In this document: piece after piece, positions 8,316 to 17,057 of the stretch
Layout of the letters: each line of letters begins with the position of its first letter
Numbering within the stretch: position 1 is the stretch's first letter
Assembly (NCBI GenBank): GCA_003151425.1
Contig: PLXO01000081.1
Span: 1 to 46,692, forward strand
DNA from: Acetobacteraceae bacterium
GTDB taxonomy: Bacteria > Pseudomonadota > Alphaproteobacteria > Acetobacterales > Acetobacteraceae
Direction: 5' to 3'
Length of the DNA: 46,692 nucleotides
Program-made: the position numbers and the translations under genes
Notes under the pieces: generated by a model
Seen by the model: the letters and a program-made list of their open reading frames with translations, nothing else
Database searches by the model: none
Told to the model about the DNA's origin: nothing

Positions 8316-9559
8316 CACAGGATGCGGTTCCGGAACGGGTGGACGCCGTGGTGATCGGCGCCGGCGCGCTGGGTGCCTCGACGGCCTTCCACCTTGCCAA
8401 GGCCGGGCTGTCGGTGGCACTGCTCGACAAGGCGGAGCTCGCCTCGCAGACCTCGCCGCGGGCGGCCGGCCTCAGCGGCCAGCTTCGTTCGCACGAGGCA
8501 ATGACACGCATCGCGGCCAGGTCGGTGAGGAAGATCGAAACCTTCCAGGCGGACACTGGGGAAGAGCTGATCTTCTTTCAGCCGGGCAGCCTCAAGATCG
8601 CGCGCCGCCCCGAACACGAGGCGCAGCTTCACGAGGAGGTCGCCCGGGGCCAGGGTCTCGGGCTGGATGTCGCGATGATCTCGCCGGAGGAGGCGCGGCG
8701 CCTGATGCCGTACCTGTGCACCGAGGGCGTTCTCGCGGTGATGCACATGCGCACCGATGTGTATTTGGAGCCGGTGCAGATTCCGGCAGGCTATGCGCGG
8801 GCGTGCGGACGGCTCGGCGGCACCCTGCTGCCAAACACGCCGGTGGAGGAGATCGTTACCGAGGGCGGCGCCGTCTCCGGCGTGCGCACCAGCCGCGGCG
8901 AGATCCGTGCGCGCGTCGTGGTCGATGCGGCCGGCGCCTGGCTGCGCGTCGTGGCTTCGCTTGGCGGATCGAGCGTGAAGCTGGTGCCGACGCGCCATCA
9001 GCTCATGATCACCGTGCCGCTGCCGGAGGTCAGGACGAACCAGCCGATTACCCGCATCATCGATGCGAACGTCTATGTGCGCCCGGAGAAAGGCGGCCTG
9101 ATGCTGGGCGGATATGAACCCGACCCGGTGCAGTACGACATGCGCAGTCTGCCCGCGGACTTCGGGATCGAGAACCTTGAGCTGGATCTCTCCGTGCTGC
9201 GCCGGCTGGCCGAGAACGTTGCGGTACAGTTCCCGATATTCCGCGACGTGGCGTTGCAGGAGCATCGTGGCGGACTGCCGACAATGACCGCCGATGGCGA
9301 GCACGTGCTGGGACCCGCGCCGGGGCTCAACGGCCTGTATGTGATCGGCGGTTGCTGCGTCGGCGGGCTGTCGACCGCGCCTGCGTTGGGCGAGCTGCTG
9401 GCGGAATGGATCGTGCAGGGTCGCCCGTCCATGGACCTGTCCTTCATGGCGCCGGACCGCCTCGCCACCGGCCTGCCGGAGACCGAACTGCGTGATCTGT
9501 GCAAGCTGCAATACGCGCACCACTACTGGTCGCCAGAAACGATGCCCGCTCCGGTCTGA
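8312..9559 (+). CDS. FAD-dependent amino-acid/amine oxidoreductase (DAO family)
   Basis: A 415-residue flavoenzyme of the glycine/D-amino-acid oxidase, sarcosine oxidase-beta and DadA group. It oxidises a C-N bond of an amino acid or N-methyl amino acid using FAD. The Rossmann dinucleotide motif is at 14-24 ('VIGAGALGAST'), and the C-terminal FAD segment 'GLYVIGGCCVGGLSTAPALGE' is typical. There is no signal peptide, so it should be cytoplasmic. A GGAGGGAGG tract precedes the ATG at 8312, which overlaps the permease stop. Its place as last gene of the transport operon suggests it acts on the imported substrate. The exact substrate is unknown. Confidence 0.85.
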   Translation: MTQDAVPERVDAVVIGAGALGASTAFHLAKAGLSVALLDKAELASQTSPRAAGLSGQLRSHEAMTRIAARSVRKIETFQADTGEELIFFQPGSLKIARRPEHEAQLHEEVARGQGLGLDVAMISPEEARRLMPYLCTEGVLAVMHMRTDVYLEPVQIPAGYARACGRLGGTLLPNTPVEEIVTEGGAVSGVRTSRGEIRARVVVDAAGAWLRVVASLGGSSVKLVPTRHQLMITVPLPEVRTNQPITRIIDANVYVRPEKGGLMLGGYEPDPVQYDMRSLPADFGIENLELDLSVLRRLAENVAVQFPIFRDVALQEHRGGLPTMTADGEHVLGPAPGLNGLYVIGGCCVGGLSTAPALGELLAEWIVQGRPSMDLSFMAPDRLATGLPETELRDLCKLQYAHHYWSPETMPAPV

Positions 9560-9567
9560 AGGAATGG

Positions 9568-9597
9568 AGCCGGGCGTCATCCTCACTGTGCCCGGCT
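9568..9597. terminator. possible bidirectional terminator hairpin
   Basis: The arms agccgggc (9568-9575) and gcccggct (9590-9597) are perfectly complementary. The hairpin sits in the 51-base gap between two converging genes. No long T-run follows on either side, so the call rests on position and stem only. Confidence 0.4.
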
Positions 9598-9610
9598 TCG
9601 CAGGCGAGGA

Positions 9611-10723
9611 TCAGGTCCGCTGATACAGCTTCATCGCGTTGTTGAAGAAGAAATCGCGTCGCTTCTGTTCCGGCAACGGCATCGGGAGCACCTGGGTTGG
9701 ATTGTCGAAGTCCCAGTGCGGATAGTCGGTGGCAAACAGTAGCCGATCCCAACCAATCCAATCGATCGCGTCCAGCACGTGTTCCCGCGGTTGCGGCTCT
9801 TCCATCGGCTGCGTGGTCAGCCACACGCGCTCGCGGATATATTCCGACGGTGCGCGCGTCAGGTGCGGCGTCTCCACCTTCAGCCGGCGCCACAGCTTGT
9901 CCAACCGCCACGCCAACGATGGCAACCAGGCGAAACCGGACTCGATCAGCACCAGGCGGAAGTTAGGAATGCGCTCGAACACGCCCTCGATCACCAGGCT
10001 GGTGAGGAAGGATTGTGCCGACTGCGCGTGGCCGACCATGTCCTCAATATAAAACGACGGCCAACCGCTGCCGCTGACGGGATAGCCGCCGAAGCCAAAC
10101 GCGTGCACGCCGACCGGCAAATTGGCCGCCGCCGCCGCCTCATAGATCTTCCAGTAGCGCTTCTGGCCCGGCGGGTCGGCGGTCCGCGTCACCATCAGCA
10201 CCTGGGCGAACCGTTCATCGCCGGCCCAGCGCTCGATCTCCTGCACGGCTGCCTCGGTGTCTTCGAACGGCACCACGATCGAGCCCCGCAGGCGCGGTTC
10301 CTTCGACAACCATTCCGCCTCCAGCCACAGATTGGTGGCATGGCAAATCGCTGCCCCAAATTCTCGATTTTGGAAGCTCGACCCGTTGTCGCCGGTTGCG
10401 TTCAGGATGCCGAGCTGGATGTTGTTCTCGTCCAGCAACTGCTTTTGCAGGAAGGGCAGGCTGCTGCCGGGGCGGCCACCCTCGGGCGGCCAGGCGTCCC
10501 GGCGCGACGCGTTGGGCTGGCTCTTGGGGTAGGCCGGGCCGGCCTGATAGGCCTGACGCGGGCGGCTGCCAAAGGTCTGCAGATGCTCCTTCCAGCGCTG
10601 TTCCAGGAACGGAAACAAATCCGCCGCGCCGTTGCGCTGCGGATGAATGTCGCCATCGGCAATGGCCAGCTTCGATGTATTGGCCGGCTGGATCGTCGGC
10701 GCGGACGAGACCTGAACGTTCAT
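9611..10723 (-). CDS. amidohydrolase family 2 protein (pair 2, second gene)
   Basis: A 370-residue metal-dependent hydrolase or decarboxylase of the amidohydrolase_2 group (TIM barrel). The N-terminal metal motif is 'IADGDIHPQ'. Further marks are 'EPRLRGSIVVP', 'GVHAFG', 'LIESGFAWLPSLAWRLDKLWR' and the C-terminal 'LLFATDYPHWDFDNP', whose TDYPHWD holds the usual catalytic aspartate. It is most like the 12548-13654 protein. The ATG at 10723 overlaps the stop of the upstream amidohydrolase (ATGA), so the two are co-translated and may form a hetero-oligomer. The substrate is unknown; the same family includes aromatic-acid decarboxylases and lactone or amide hydrolases. Confidence 0.87.
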   Translation of the reverse strand: MNVQVSSAPTIQPANTSKLAIADGDIHPQRNGAADLFPFLEQRWKEHLQTFGSRPRQAYQAGPAYPKSQPNASRRDAWPPEGGRPGSSLPFLQKQLLDENNIQLGILNATGDNGSSFQNREFGAAICHATNLWLEAEWLSKEPRLRGSIVVPFEDTEAAVQEIERWAGDERFAQVLMVTRTADPPGQKRYWKIYEAAAAANLPVGVHAFGFGGYPVSGSGWPSFYIEDMVGHAQSAQSFLTSLVIEGVFERIPNFRLVLIESGFAWLPSLAWRLDKLWRRLKVETPHLTRAPSEYIRERVWLTTQPMEEPQPREHVLDAIDWIGWDRLLFATDYPHWDFDNPTQVLPMPLPEQKRRDFFFNNAMKLYQRT

Positions 10724-11811
10724 TGGGCTGTCTCCGACAGGCGGGGGACGGGCTCCGTCAGGCGGGAGTACGTCTCCCGCGGATTGTCGAACATGATCTT
10801 CCGCGTCAAGGCCGGTGACAAGCCCTCCGGCAAGACGGCGTCGCCATCGAACTGCCAATGCGGATAGTCGGTAGAGAACAGCAGCAGTTCGTCGGAGCCC
10901 ATGTGATCGAGCAGGCGCTGGAACATCTCGGTGGTGGGCGGCGCGTCGCAGGGTTGGATGGTCAGGCGGACGTTGGAGCGCACGATGTCCGCCGGTGCGC
11001 GATCCACCCAGGGGATTTCCATACGCAGCCCGCGCCAGAACTTCGTCAGCCGCCACAGATGCGCCGGCAGCCAGGTGAAGCCGGATTCGAGCAGCACGAC
11101 CTTCAGCGACGGAAACTTGGTGAACACGCCCTCGCAGACCAGGCTGGAGAGGCCCTGCTGGAACGCGGTGGCCTGCGCCGCATAGTCCTCGGTGTAGTAG
11201 GTCGGCCAGCCGAGCGGCGTCACCGGGTGGCGGTACGAACTGCCCGCGTGGATGCCGATCGGCAGCCCGTGGCGCTCGGCGGCGGCGTAGATCGGCCAGT
11301 AGTGCCGCTTGCCCAGCGGCATGTCGCCCATCACCAGCATAAGTACCTGAACGAAACGTTTGTCCGGGGCGACGCGTTCGATCTCGTCCACCGCCATCTC
11401 GGGGTTCTGCACCGGCACCACGATGGAGGCACGCAGCCGCGGTTCCTTGTCGAGCCATTCGGCGGCCATCCAGTCGTTCACCGCGCGCGCAAAGCCAGCG
11501 CCGAGGTCCTCGCTGAACAGAAGCTGCACGCCGTACAGGCAGTTGCAGATACCAATGCCGATCTTGAACGGATCGAGCGCCTGACTGCGCACTAGCTCCA
11601 AATCCGACGCCGGCTTGCGTCCCTGCGGCCGCCAGTCCGGACGGGCGGTCAGCGGCGAGTTGGCCGGATAGGCGATCGATTCAAGCTCGCTCAGGCCACG
11701 CTGGATGATCGTGTCGCGCCAATGGTCGGACAGGTAAGGATGCAGCGCCTTGAGGTTGGGCACCGCCGGATGAAGATCGCAGTCGATAGCGCCTGGTTGG
11801 ATGTCGGTCAC
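10720..11811 (-). CDS. amidohydrolase family 2 protein (pair 2, first gene)
   Basis: A 363-residue barrel hydrolase beginning 'MTDIQPGAIDCDLHPAVPNLKALHPYL'. The metal-site elements are 'DCDLHP' at the first strand, 'GIHAGSSYRHP', 'LLESGFTWLPAHLWRLTKFWRGL' and 'LLLFSTDYPHWQFDGD'. It is closely similar to the 13651-14838 protein ('TIDCDIHPSVPGVKTLLPYM...'), so the pair with its downstream partner looks like a duplicate of the other pair. A 273-base gap with a 21-base palindrome lies upstream, which may hold a second promoter of the cluster. No export signal. Confidence 0.87.
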   Translation of the reverse strand: MTDIQPGAIDCDLHPAVPNLKALHPYLSDHWRDTIIQRGLSELESIAYPANSPLTARPDWRPQGRKPASDLELVRSQALDPFKIGIGICNCLYGVQLLFSEDLGAGFARAVNDWMAAEWLDKEPRLRASIVVPVQNPEMAVDEIERVAPDKRFVQVLMLVMGDMPLGKRHYWPIYAAAERHGLPIGIHAGSSYRHPVTPLGWPTYYTEDYAAQATAFQQGLSSLVCEGVFTKFPSLKVVLLESGFTWLPAHLWRLTKFWRGLRMEIPWVDRAPADIVRSNVRLTIQPCDAPPTTEMFQRLLDHMGSDELLLFSTDYPHWQFDGDAVLPEGLSPALTRKIMFDNPRETYSRLTEPVPRLSETAQ

Positions 11812-11938
11812 CGTTTCCGTCCATTTCGGCTGCCCATCGCGTGGCAGCCGGAAGTTTCACGCCCGAGGCGTCGCGCCGCCCCGCGCTAGCCTTGCAAATC
11901 CGCACTGCAACGCAGCGCCACACGAAGGCCAATTTAAA

Positions 11939-11959
11939 CCATGGCAGCACGTGCCATGG
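11939..11959. promoter_or_regulatory. 21-base palindrome, possible operator
   Basis: The arms ccatggca (11939-11946) and tgccatgg (11952-11959) are perfect with a 5-base centre. It lies about 130 bases upstream of the second amidohydrolase pair (reading leftwards) in an otherwise gene-free 273-base gap between that pair and the Rieske gene. Size and symmetry fit a dimeric repressor site, but no regulator gene is adjacent. Confidence 0.4.
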
Positions 11960-12084
11960 AAGGGCAGCGCCAATTCGCTGTATGGTGCGACGACGTTGCC
12001 TTGCCGTCATGGTCGGGCGTCGGAGGCAGCAAGATTGTGGTTCCTGCGACAATCCCTGCAATTCCCGGCAGCTGGTTCCGTGCG

Positions 12085-12498
12085 CTACACGTCCACCACA
12101 ACGTAGTTTTCTTCGACGCTGACTGGCACCGTCTCCGCCACCAGATGGCGTTCCAGGACCTCGCCGCCCTGGGCGACTTCCACCGGATAGCTCCGCGCCC
12201 TGATCGCATCCGGGTCCGTAACGGAATGGCCGGTGCGGATGTCGAATTCCCAACCATGCCAGGGGCATCGCAAAATCTCGCCGCGGCGAGTGTAGATATA
12301 ATCACCGGGTTCCGGAGACTCGACCAGACCGGTAATGAACCCGCCGCAGAGGCTGCCACCTTGATGCGGGCAACGGTCGAACAGGCCGAAATACTCGCCG
12401 TTGATGTTGAAGATCCCAATGACGCGGCCCCGCACCGTAACGCGCTTGCGCGCGCCCGGTGGGATCTCGCTTGTCGTTGCCACAACGTGACGGCTCAT
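12085..12498 (-). CDS. Rieske-type [2Fe-2S] ferredoxin
   Basis: A soluble 137-residue Rieske protein that would carry electrons to, or form part of, an oxygenase. The cluster ligands are C43/H45 in 'CPHQG' and C78/H81 in 'CPWHGW'. The 30-residue spacing and the following 'EFDIRTG' are typical of dioxygenase-type ferredoxins and Rieske domains. There is no membrane anchor. It lies 49 bases downstream of one amidohydrolase pair and upstream of the other. No oxygenase large subunit or reductase is encoded here, so its partner must be elsewhere or it serves the amidohydrolase pathway differently. Confidence 0.9.
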   Translation of the reverse strand: MSRHVVATTSEIPPGARKRVTVRGRVIGIFNINGEYFGLFDRCPHQGGSLCGGFITGLVESPEPGDYIYTRRGEILRCPWHGWEFDIRTGHSVTDPDAIRARSYPVEVAQGGEVLERHLVAETVPVSVEENYVVVDV

Positions 12499-12547
12499 TC
12501 AGTCTCTCCGATAGCAGGGGCAGTCTCTCCGCAAGCAGGGGAACGGG

Positions 12548-13654
12548 TCAGCGGAAATGGTACACGTCCAACGCGTTGTCGCGCAGGATCATCCGCTCCT
12601 CCTGCTCCGACAGCCTGATGCGCCAAGCGGTGTGCGGATCGTCATAGTCCCAATGCGGATAGTCGCTGGAATAGACGATACGGTCCCAGCCGATCCATTC
12701 GAACACCTGGCGCAGATCCTCGGGGTTCTCCGGCTCCTCCACCGGTTGCGTAGCGACCCACAGATTGCTGCGCAGATATTCCGATGGCGGGCGCTTCAGA
12801 TGCGGCAGTTCGGTCCGCATCTTCTTCCAGTGATTGTCCAGCCGCCAGCCCAGCGTCGGCACCCAGGCGAAGCCACCCTCGATCATCACCACCTTCAGTC
12901 CGGGAAACGCCTCGAACACACCTTCCAAAATCAGGCTCGCCGCCTGGTTCTGCATCGAGTGGACCAGCATGTGGTGGTCCTCCATGTAGAACTGCGGCCA
13001 GCCGCCGGCCGACGGCGCGCTGTTCTGCGTGCCGCCGATATGCAGCCCGATCGACAGGTTGTTGGCCTGCGCGGCGGCGAAGATCGGCCAATAGCGCTTG
13101 CGTCCCAGCGGCTCGCTCGTTTTGGATCCGAGCTGGATCTGTGCGAACGCCGCATCCCCGGCACGCGCCTCGATCTCCTTGACCGCTTCCGCCGGATCAT
13201 CCTGCGGCACCAGGATCGAGGCGCGCAGCCGCGGTTCCGGCACGTAGAACGCCTGCTTCTGCCACTCGTTCATCGCGGTGCAGAAGGCGGCAGCGGCTTC
13301 GTGGTTGCGGGCGATGTTTGCATTCAGCAACGGTTCGAGCACGCCGAACGCGATGTTGCTGGCATCCAGGTGCTGCTCACGAATGAAATCGACGTCGGAG
13401 CCAGGCAGCCCACCGCCCGGCGGCCACGAATCGCGACGGCAGGTGTTGGGCGCAAATCGAGGATAGGTACCGCGCGCCGCATAAGGACCGCAGACGAACT
13501 TGTCATATTCCATCAGATACTGCCGCCAGCGCGCCGACAGGTATGGATCGAGATCGCGTGGCGTCTTCATGTAGGGATGGATGTCGCAGTCGATGATCCC
13601 GATCCGCGACGCGGCCTCGGGCAACCGCTCCAGACGTTCCGCGGTCACGCTCAT
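12548..13654 (-). CDS. amidohydrolase family 2 protein (pair 1, second gene)
   Basis: A 368-residue amidohydrolase_2 protein. The metal motif is 'IIDCDIHPYMKTPRDLDPYL', followed by 'EPRLRASILVP', 'GLHIGGTQN', 'MIEGGFAWVPTLGWRLDNHWKKM' and the catalytic-Asp segment 'IVYSSDYPHWDYDDP'. It is most similar to the 9611-10723 protein, including the conserved 'AWPPEGG/SWPPGGG' loop. The start ATG at 13654 overlaps the preceding stop (ATGA). Its frame runs on upstream, but that extension lies inside the neighbour gene and is not part of the protein. Confidence 0.87.
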   Translation of the reverse strand: MSVTAERLERLPEAASRIGIIDCDIHPYMKTPRDLDPYLSARWRQYLMEYDKFVCGPYAARGTYPRFAPNTCRRDSWPPGGGLPGSDVDFIREQHLDASNIAFGVLEPLLNANIARNHEAAAAFCTAMNEWQKQAFYVPEPRLRASILVPQDDPAEAVKEIEARAGDAAFAQIQLGSKTSEPLGRKRYWPIFAAAQANNLSIGLHIGGTQNSAPSAGGWPQFYMEDHHMLVHSMQNQAASLILEGVFEAFPGLKVVMIEGGFAWVPTLGWRLDNHWKKMRTELPHLKRPPSEYLRSNLWVATQPVEEPENPEDLRQVFEWIGWDRIVYSSDYPHWDYDDPHTAWRIRLSEQEERMILRDNALDVYHFR

Positions 13655-14838
13655 TGGATGGTCTCCTTGACAGGGGGGATGGTCGCCTTGGAAACGGGAA
13701 TGACCTCCTTGAGACGGGGATAGGTAGCGAGCGGATTGTCGTGCCGCATCTTCCGAATCAACGACGGGTTGAGACCGGGCGGCAACACCGCGTCCCCGTC
13801 GAATTGCCAGTGCGGATAGTCGGTGGCGAACAGCAGCATTTCGTCCGAGCCGATTTGGTTGATGACGCGATCGAGCGACTTCGGATCGGGCGGCGCGTCG
13901 ATCGGCTGCGCGGTCAGCCTCACGTGCCGCCGGATCGTTTCGGCAGGCGACTCCTTCACCCACGGCGCCTCCGCCCGAACGCCGCGCCAGGTCTTGATGG
14001 CGCGCCACAGGAACCCCGGCAGCCACGTCACGCCGGATTCGATCAACACCACGCGCAGCGTCGGAAACTTCAGGAAGATCCCGTTGGTCACCAGGCTGAG
14101 AAGCTGATCCTCGAACGTTTGCTGGTGCGCGACATAATCGTGCAGGAAATGGCTCGGCCAGCCGGTGGAGGTCGGCGCGTAGCGATACATGCTGCCGGCA
14201 TGCAGGCCAATCGGCAGATCGTGTCGCGCCGCCGCTTCGTAGATCGGCCAGTAATAGCTGCGGCCCAGCATCATCTCACACGCGACCGGCATCAGCACCT
14301 GAACGAAACGTTTGTCGATGGCCTTGCGTTCGATCTCCTCGGCGGCCAGCAGCGGCGCCTGCGCGGGCACCACGATGGAAGCGCGCAGGCGGGGCTCCTT
14401 GTCCAGCCAGTGCTCGGCGATCCAGTCGTTCACCGCGGAGCAGATCGCCGCCCCCATCGTTTCGCTGACGGCGATCTGGCCGCCATACAGCGTGTTGCAG
14501 ATGGCCAGGCCGATATCGAACGGATCTAGCGCCTGACTGCGCATTGCAGAAAGGCTGGTGCCCGCCTTGCCCTTTTCCGGCCGCCAGTCAGCGCGCGCGG
14601 TGATCGGCGCACCGGGTGGGTAGCTTTGCAGGTCCAGCCCGTCGATGCCGCGCGCGACGAAGCTCTCCTGCCAGAACTCCTCCATGTAGGGCAGCAGCGT
14701 CTTCACGCCGGGAACCGACGGATGGATGTCGCAATCGATCGTGGTAGGTCCAGGCACGGAGGTCATCCCCTCGCTTCTATCGCCGGACGGACTCGATGCC
14801 ACCGCTTGGGGTCGCCGTCCAGCGCCGTCGGCCGACAC
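13651..14838 (-). CDS. amidohydrolase family 2 protein (pair 1, first gene)
   Basis: An amidohydrolase_2 protein with 'TIDCDIHPSVPG', 'EPRLRASIVVPAQAP', 'GLHAGSMYRYAP', 'LIESGVTWLPGFLWRAIKTWRG' and 'MLLFATDYPHWQFDGD'. It is the counterpart of the 10720-11811 protein. Two starts are possible. A GTG at 14838 has AAGGGG eight bases upstream that overlaps the M20 stop, giving 395 residues. An ATG at 14766 gives 371 residues and aligns with the paralogue's N-terminus. I list the longer form for its ribosome-binding site; the extra 24 residues have no recognisable feature. It is tightly linked to the deacylase upstream (12 bases). Confidence 0.85.
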   Translation of the reverse strand: MSADGAGRRPQAVASSPSGDRSEGMTSVPGPTTIDCDIHPSVPGVKTLLPYMEEFWQESFVARGIDGLDLQSYPPGAPITARADWRPEKGKAGTSLSAMRSQALDPFDIGLAICNTLYGGQIAVSETMGAAICSAVNDWIAEHWLDKEPRLRASIVVPAQAPLLAAEEIERKAIDKRFVQVLMPVACEMMLGRSYYWPIYEAAARHDLPIGLHAGSMYRYAPTSTGWPSHFLHDYVAHQQTFEDQLLSLVTNGIFLKFPTLRVVLIESGVTWLPGFLWRAIKTWRGVRAEAPWVKESPAETIRRHVRLTAQPIDAPPDPKSLDRVINQIGSDEMLLFATDYPHWQFDGDAVLPPGLNPSLIRKMRHDNPLATYPRLKEVIPVSKATIPPVKETIQ

Positions 14839-14850
14839 AAGCAGTTCCCC

Positions 14851-16122
14851 TTAGCCTGCCTGTCTCGGTCGCGCCATGTAGTCGTAGGCCGAAAGCACGT
14901 GGCAGCGAACCACGTGCAGGAAATCGTCCACGGTGACGTGCTCATCGGTACTGCCCATCCCCGTGGGTGCCGGTCCATAGACAATCGCCGGTATCTCCGC
15001 ATAGCGCCACAGCCTCGCGTCGGTGCCACCGAGGCTGATGGCGGGCACGGGATCGATCCCGGCGATCGCTTTCGCGTTGGCGCGGACGTAACCCGCCATT
15101 TCGGTATCGGGTGGGCACCAGCTTGGCGGGTTGTAGAGGATCTTCTCGTAGCTGACTTCCGAATGGGCAGCGACAATGCGATCGACCTCCTGCAGGATCG
15201 ACACTTCGTCGAGTCCGTTCGGCAGCCGAATATCGACCTCGAATGTGCAGTCCGCCGCTACCATGTTTACCTTCAGGCCGCCCCGGATCAGACCCGGGTT
15301 CACCGTCACGCGCTGCACAATGCGAGACGCACCCTTGCCATACGCCTGGTCCAGCACGTCGGCGGCCTGCTCCAGCGCCGCCGACAAATTGCTGATTCGC
15401 GGCGGTTCGATATCCTCCAGCCGGCGCAGTTCGCCGATGACCTGTGCGGTGATGCCGATGGCGCTGGCGCTGGCGTGGGTATAGGCACCGTGCGCGCCCG
15501 GCGTGCGAACATGAAAACGTAACCAAAGCGGTCCCTTCTCGCCGAAGCGCACCGTGAGGCGGCTGCTCGGTTCGCCGTTCAGACAGCAATCTCCGAGAAT
15601 CTCCGGATGGTGCTCGACCAGGTAGCGTGCGCCCCAGGGCCCAAATGTCTCCTCGTCCGAGACAACGCTGAGTGTCAGCTTGCCATGCAGGGACTGCCGC
15701 AGTTCGTGCAGATACAGGAACGTGAACAGCGAAGCCGTGGTGCCGCATTTCATGTCGCAGGCGCCACGACCGAAAATTTTACCGTCGATCAGATCGCCGC
15801 CCCAGGGGTCGACGCTCCAGCCGCTGCCATCCCCCACCGGAAACACATCCATGTGTCCGTTCAGTGCGAGATGCCTGCCGGGCGTGGCGGCATCAAAGCT
15901 CGCGACGATGTTCGGCATGACCTCGTTCGGCGCGATGACGCGATGGTCGAGCGCGTGGCCGTCGAGGAACCCGCGCACAAATGCCGCCACATCGCGCGTA
16001 TCCCCGGGCGGATTGGGCGATTTGCGGCGGATGAATGCGCGGAGAAAGTCGATCAGGATCTCCTTGTCGGCTTCTATCCGCTGCAGGAGGTGTCGCTTCG
16101 TTGCGTCCATCATATCTACCAA
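14851..16122 (-). CDS. M20-family deacylase (ArgE/DapE type)
   Basis: A di-zinc amidohydrolase of 423 residues that removes acyl groups from N-acyl amino acids or related amides in the cytoplasm. The metal and catalytic residues are H90/D92 in 'GHMDVFP', D123 in 'GRGACDMKCG' and E157/E158 in 'SDEETFG'. The central dimerisation domain ('GPLWLRFHVRTPGAHGAYTHASASAIG') is normal. The TTG at 16122 has AGGA seven bases upstream; ATGs at 16113 and 16110 are alternatives. It lies between the DUF1989 gene and the amidohydrolases, so it probably shares their pathway. I would not call it acetylornithine deacetylase specifically, because no arginine genes are near. Confidence 0.87.
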   Translation of the reverse strand: MVDMMDATKRHLLQRIEADKEILIDFLRAFIRRKSPNPPGDTRDVAAFVRGFLDGHALDHRVIAPNEVMPNIVASFDAATPGRHLALNGHMDVFPVGDGSGWSVDPWGGDLIDGKIFGRGACDMKCGTTASLFTFLYLHELRQSLHGKLTLSVVSDEETFGPWGARYLVEHHPEILGDCCLNGEPSSRLTVRFGEKGPLWLRFHVRTPGAHGAYTHASASAIGITAQVIGELRRLEDIEPPRISNLSAALEQAADVLDQAYGKGASRIVQRVTVNPGLIRGGLKVNMVAADCTFEVDIRLPNGLDEVSILQEVDRIVAAHSEVSYEKILYNPPSWCPPDTEMAGYVRANAKAIAGIDPVPAISLGGTDARLWRYAEIPAIVYGPAPTGMGSTDEHVTVDDFLHVVRCHVLSAYDYMARPRQAG

Positions 16123-16172
16123 GGTCCCTTCCTGGTTAAGGCGCTAACGGTCGGTTATGCAGTCCGGCGCCA

Positions 16173-16814
16173 TCAGCCCTCGCTGCCGGGCGCCTGGAAA
16201 ATGGACACTCTGATCGGGGTCGGGTTGTAGCCATTGCAGGGATTATGCATCTGCGGGCAGTTGGACAGGACGGCAATCACGTCGCGCTCGGCGCGAAGCT
16301 CGACGTAGCTGCCCGGTTGCAGCTCAACCGTCGCAACCCCGGCGCGCCCATCCGGCTCGACCGGGACGCACATGAAGAAGTTGATGTTGCTCACGATCGC
16401 CGAGCGGTCGAGGCCGAACGTGGCCAGGACCGTCTCGAAGTTTGAATAGCAGCTCTCGGTCGTGCGCACCCCATAGCGCAGCAGGTTGTTTGCGTTGCTG
16501 CAACAGCCGTAGATCGTATCATGGCGTCCCACGGTGTCTTCGATAACGGTCATCAACGCGTGACCGGTGTCGGAGTAGAGCACCGTGCCCTTTTCGACGT
16601 AGATGCGTCCTTGCACCTTGACCGTGTTGGTTGCGCTGTAACGCTCGCTTGGGTTGGCGGCGTCGTAGCAAAGAAAGTCGACGGCCTGCTGTCCCTCAAG
16701 GTCGGTGATCCGGAGGACCTCGCCCTTACGGATCCTGCCGCCCCACGGCTTGCGTGCCGCGACGACCTTGTCGAGGACCGTTAAGGTCGCGGGATTCGGT
16801 GCCGGCGTGGTCAT
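16173..16814 (-). CDS. DUF1989 / urea carboxylase-associated family protein
   Basis: A 213-residue DUF1989 protein. Characteristic segments are 'GGRIRKGEVLRITDLEGQQAVDFLCYDAANPSERYSATNT', 'SDTGHALMTVIEDTVGRHDTIYGCCSNANNLLRYG', 'SNINFFMCVPVEPDG' and 'LSNCPQMHNPCNGYNPTPIRV'. In other bacteria two such proteins pair as carboxyguanidine deiminase next to urea carboxylase. Here it is single and no urea carboxylase or allophanate hydrolase is present. It may deaminate or hydrolyse a small amidine or urea-like compound in the same route as the downstream M20 and amidohydrolase enzymes (inference). It is the first gene of the minus-strand cluster, facing an SDR gene across 243 bases. Confidence 0.85.
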   Translation of the reverse strand: MTTPAPNPATLTVLDKVVAARKPWGGRIRKGEVLRITDLEGQQAVDFLCYDAANPSERYSATNTVKVQGRIYVEKGTVLYSDTGHALMTVIEDTVGRHDTIYGCCSNANNLLRYGVRTTESCYSNFETVLATFGLDRSAIVSNINFFMCVPVEPDGRAGVATVELQPGSYVELRAERDVIAVLSNCPQMHNPCNGYNPTPIRVSIFQAPGSEG

Positions 16815-17057
16815 GTCTTGGCTTCCATCTGCTGCGCGCGACGCAGTGGCGCGTGCTTGCGCTTGCGGGCGGTTCTGGATCCCGGATTCCCCCCGATCGA
16901 CGGCGTGAACCGCCCTGAGATAAACGCCCGCACCTTCGGGGTTGCGCCACAATCCGAAGTTCGTCCAGAAGCATGCGAGCGCCGTTCGATCTTGTCCACA
17001 GTGGCTGAAAACGCGGCTTTCGGCTACGCTGTCGGTCTGATGTCGGGATTTTGCGTT

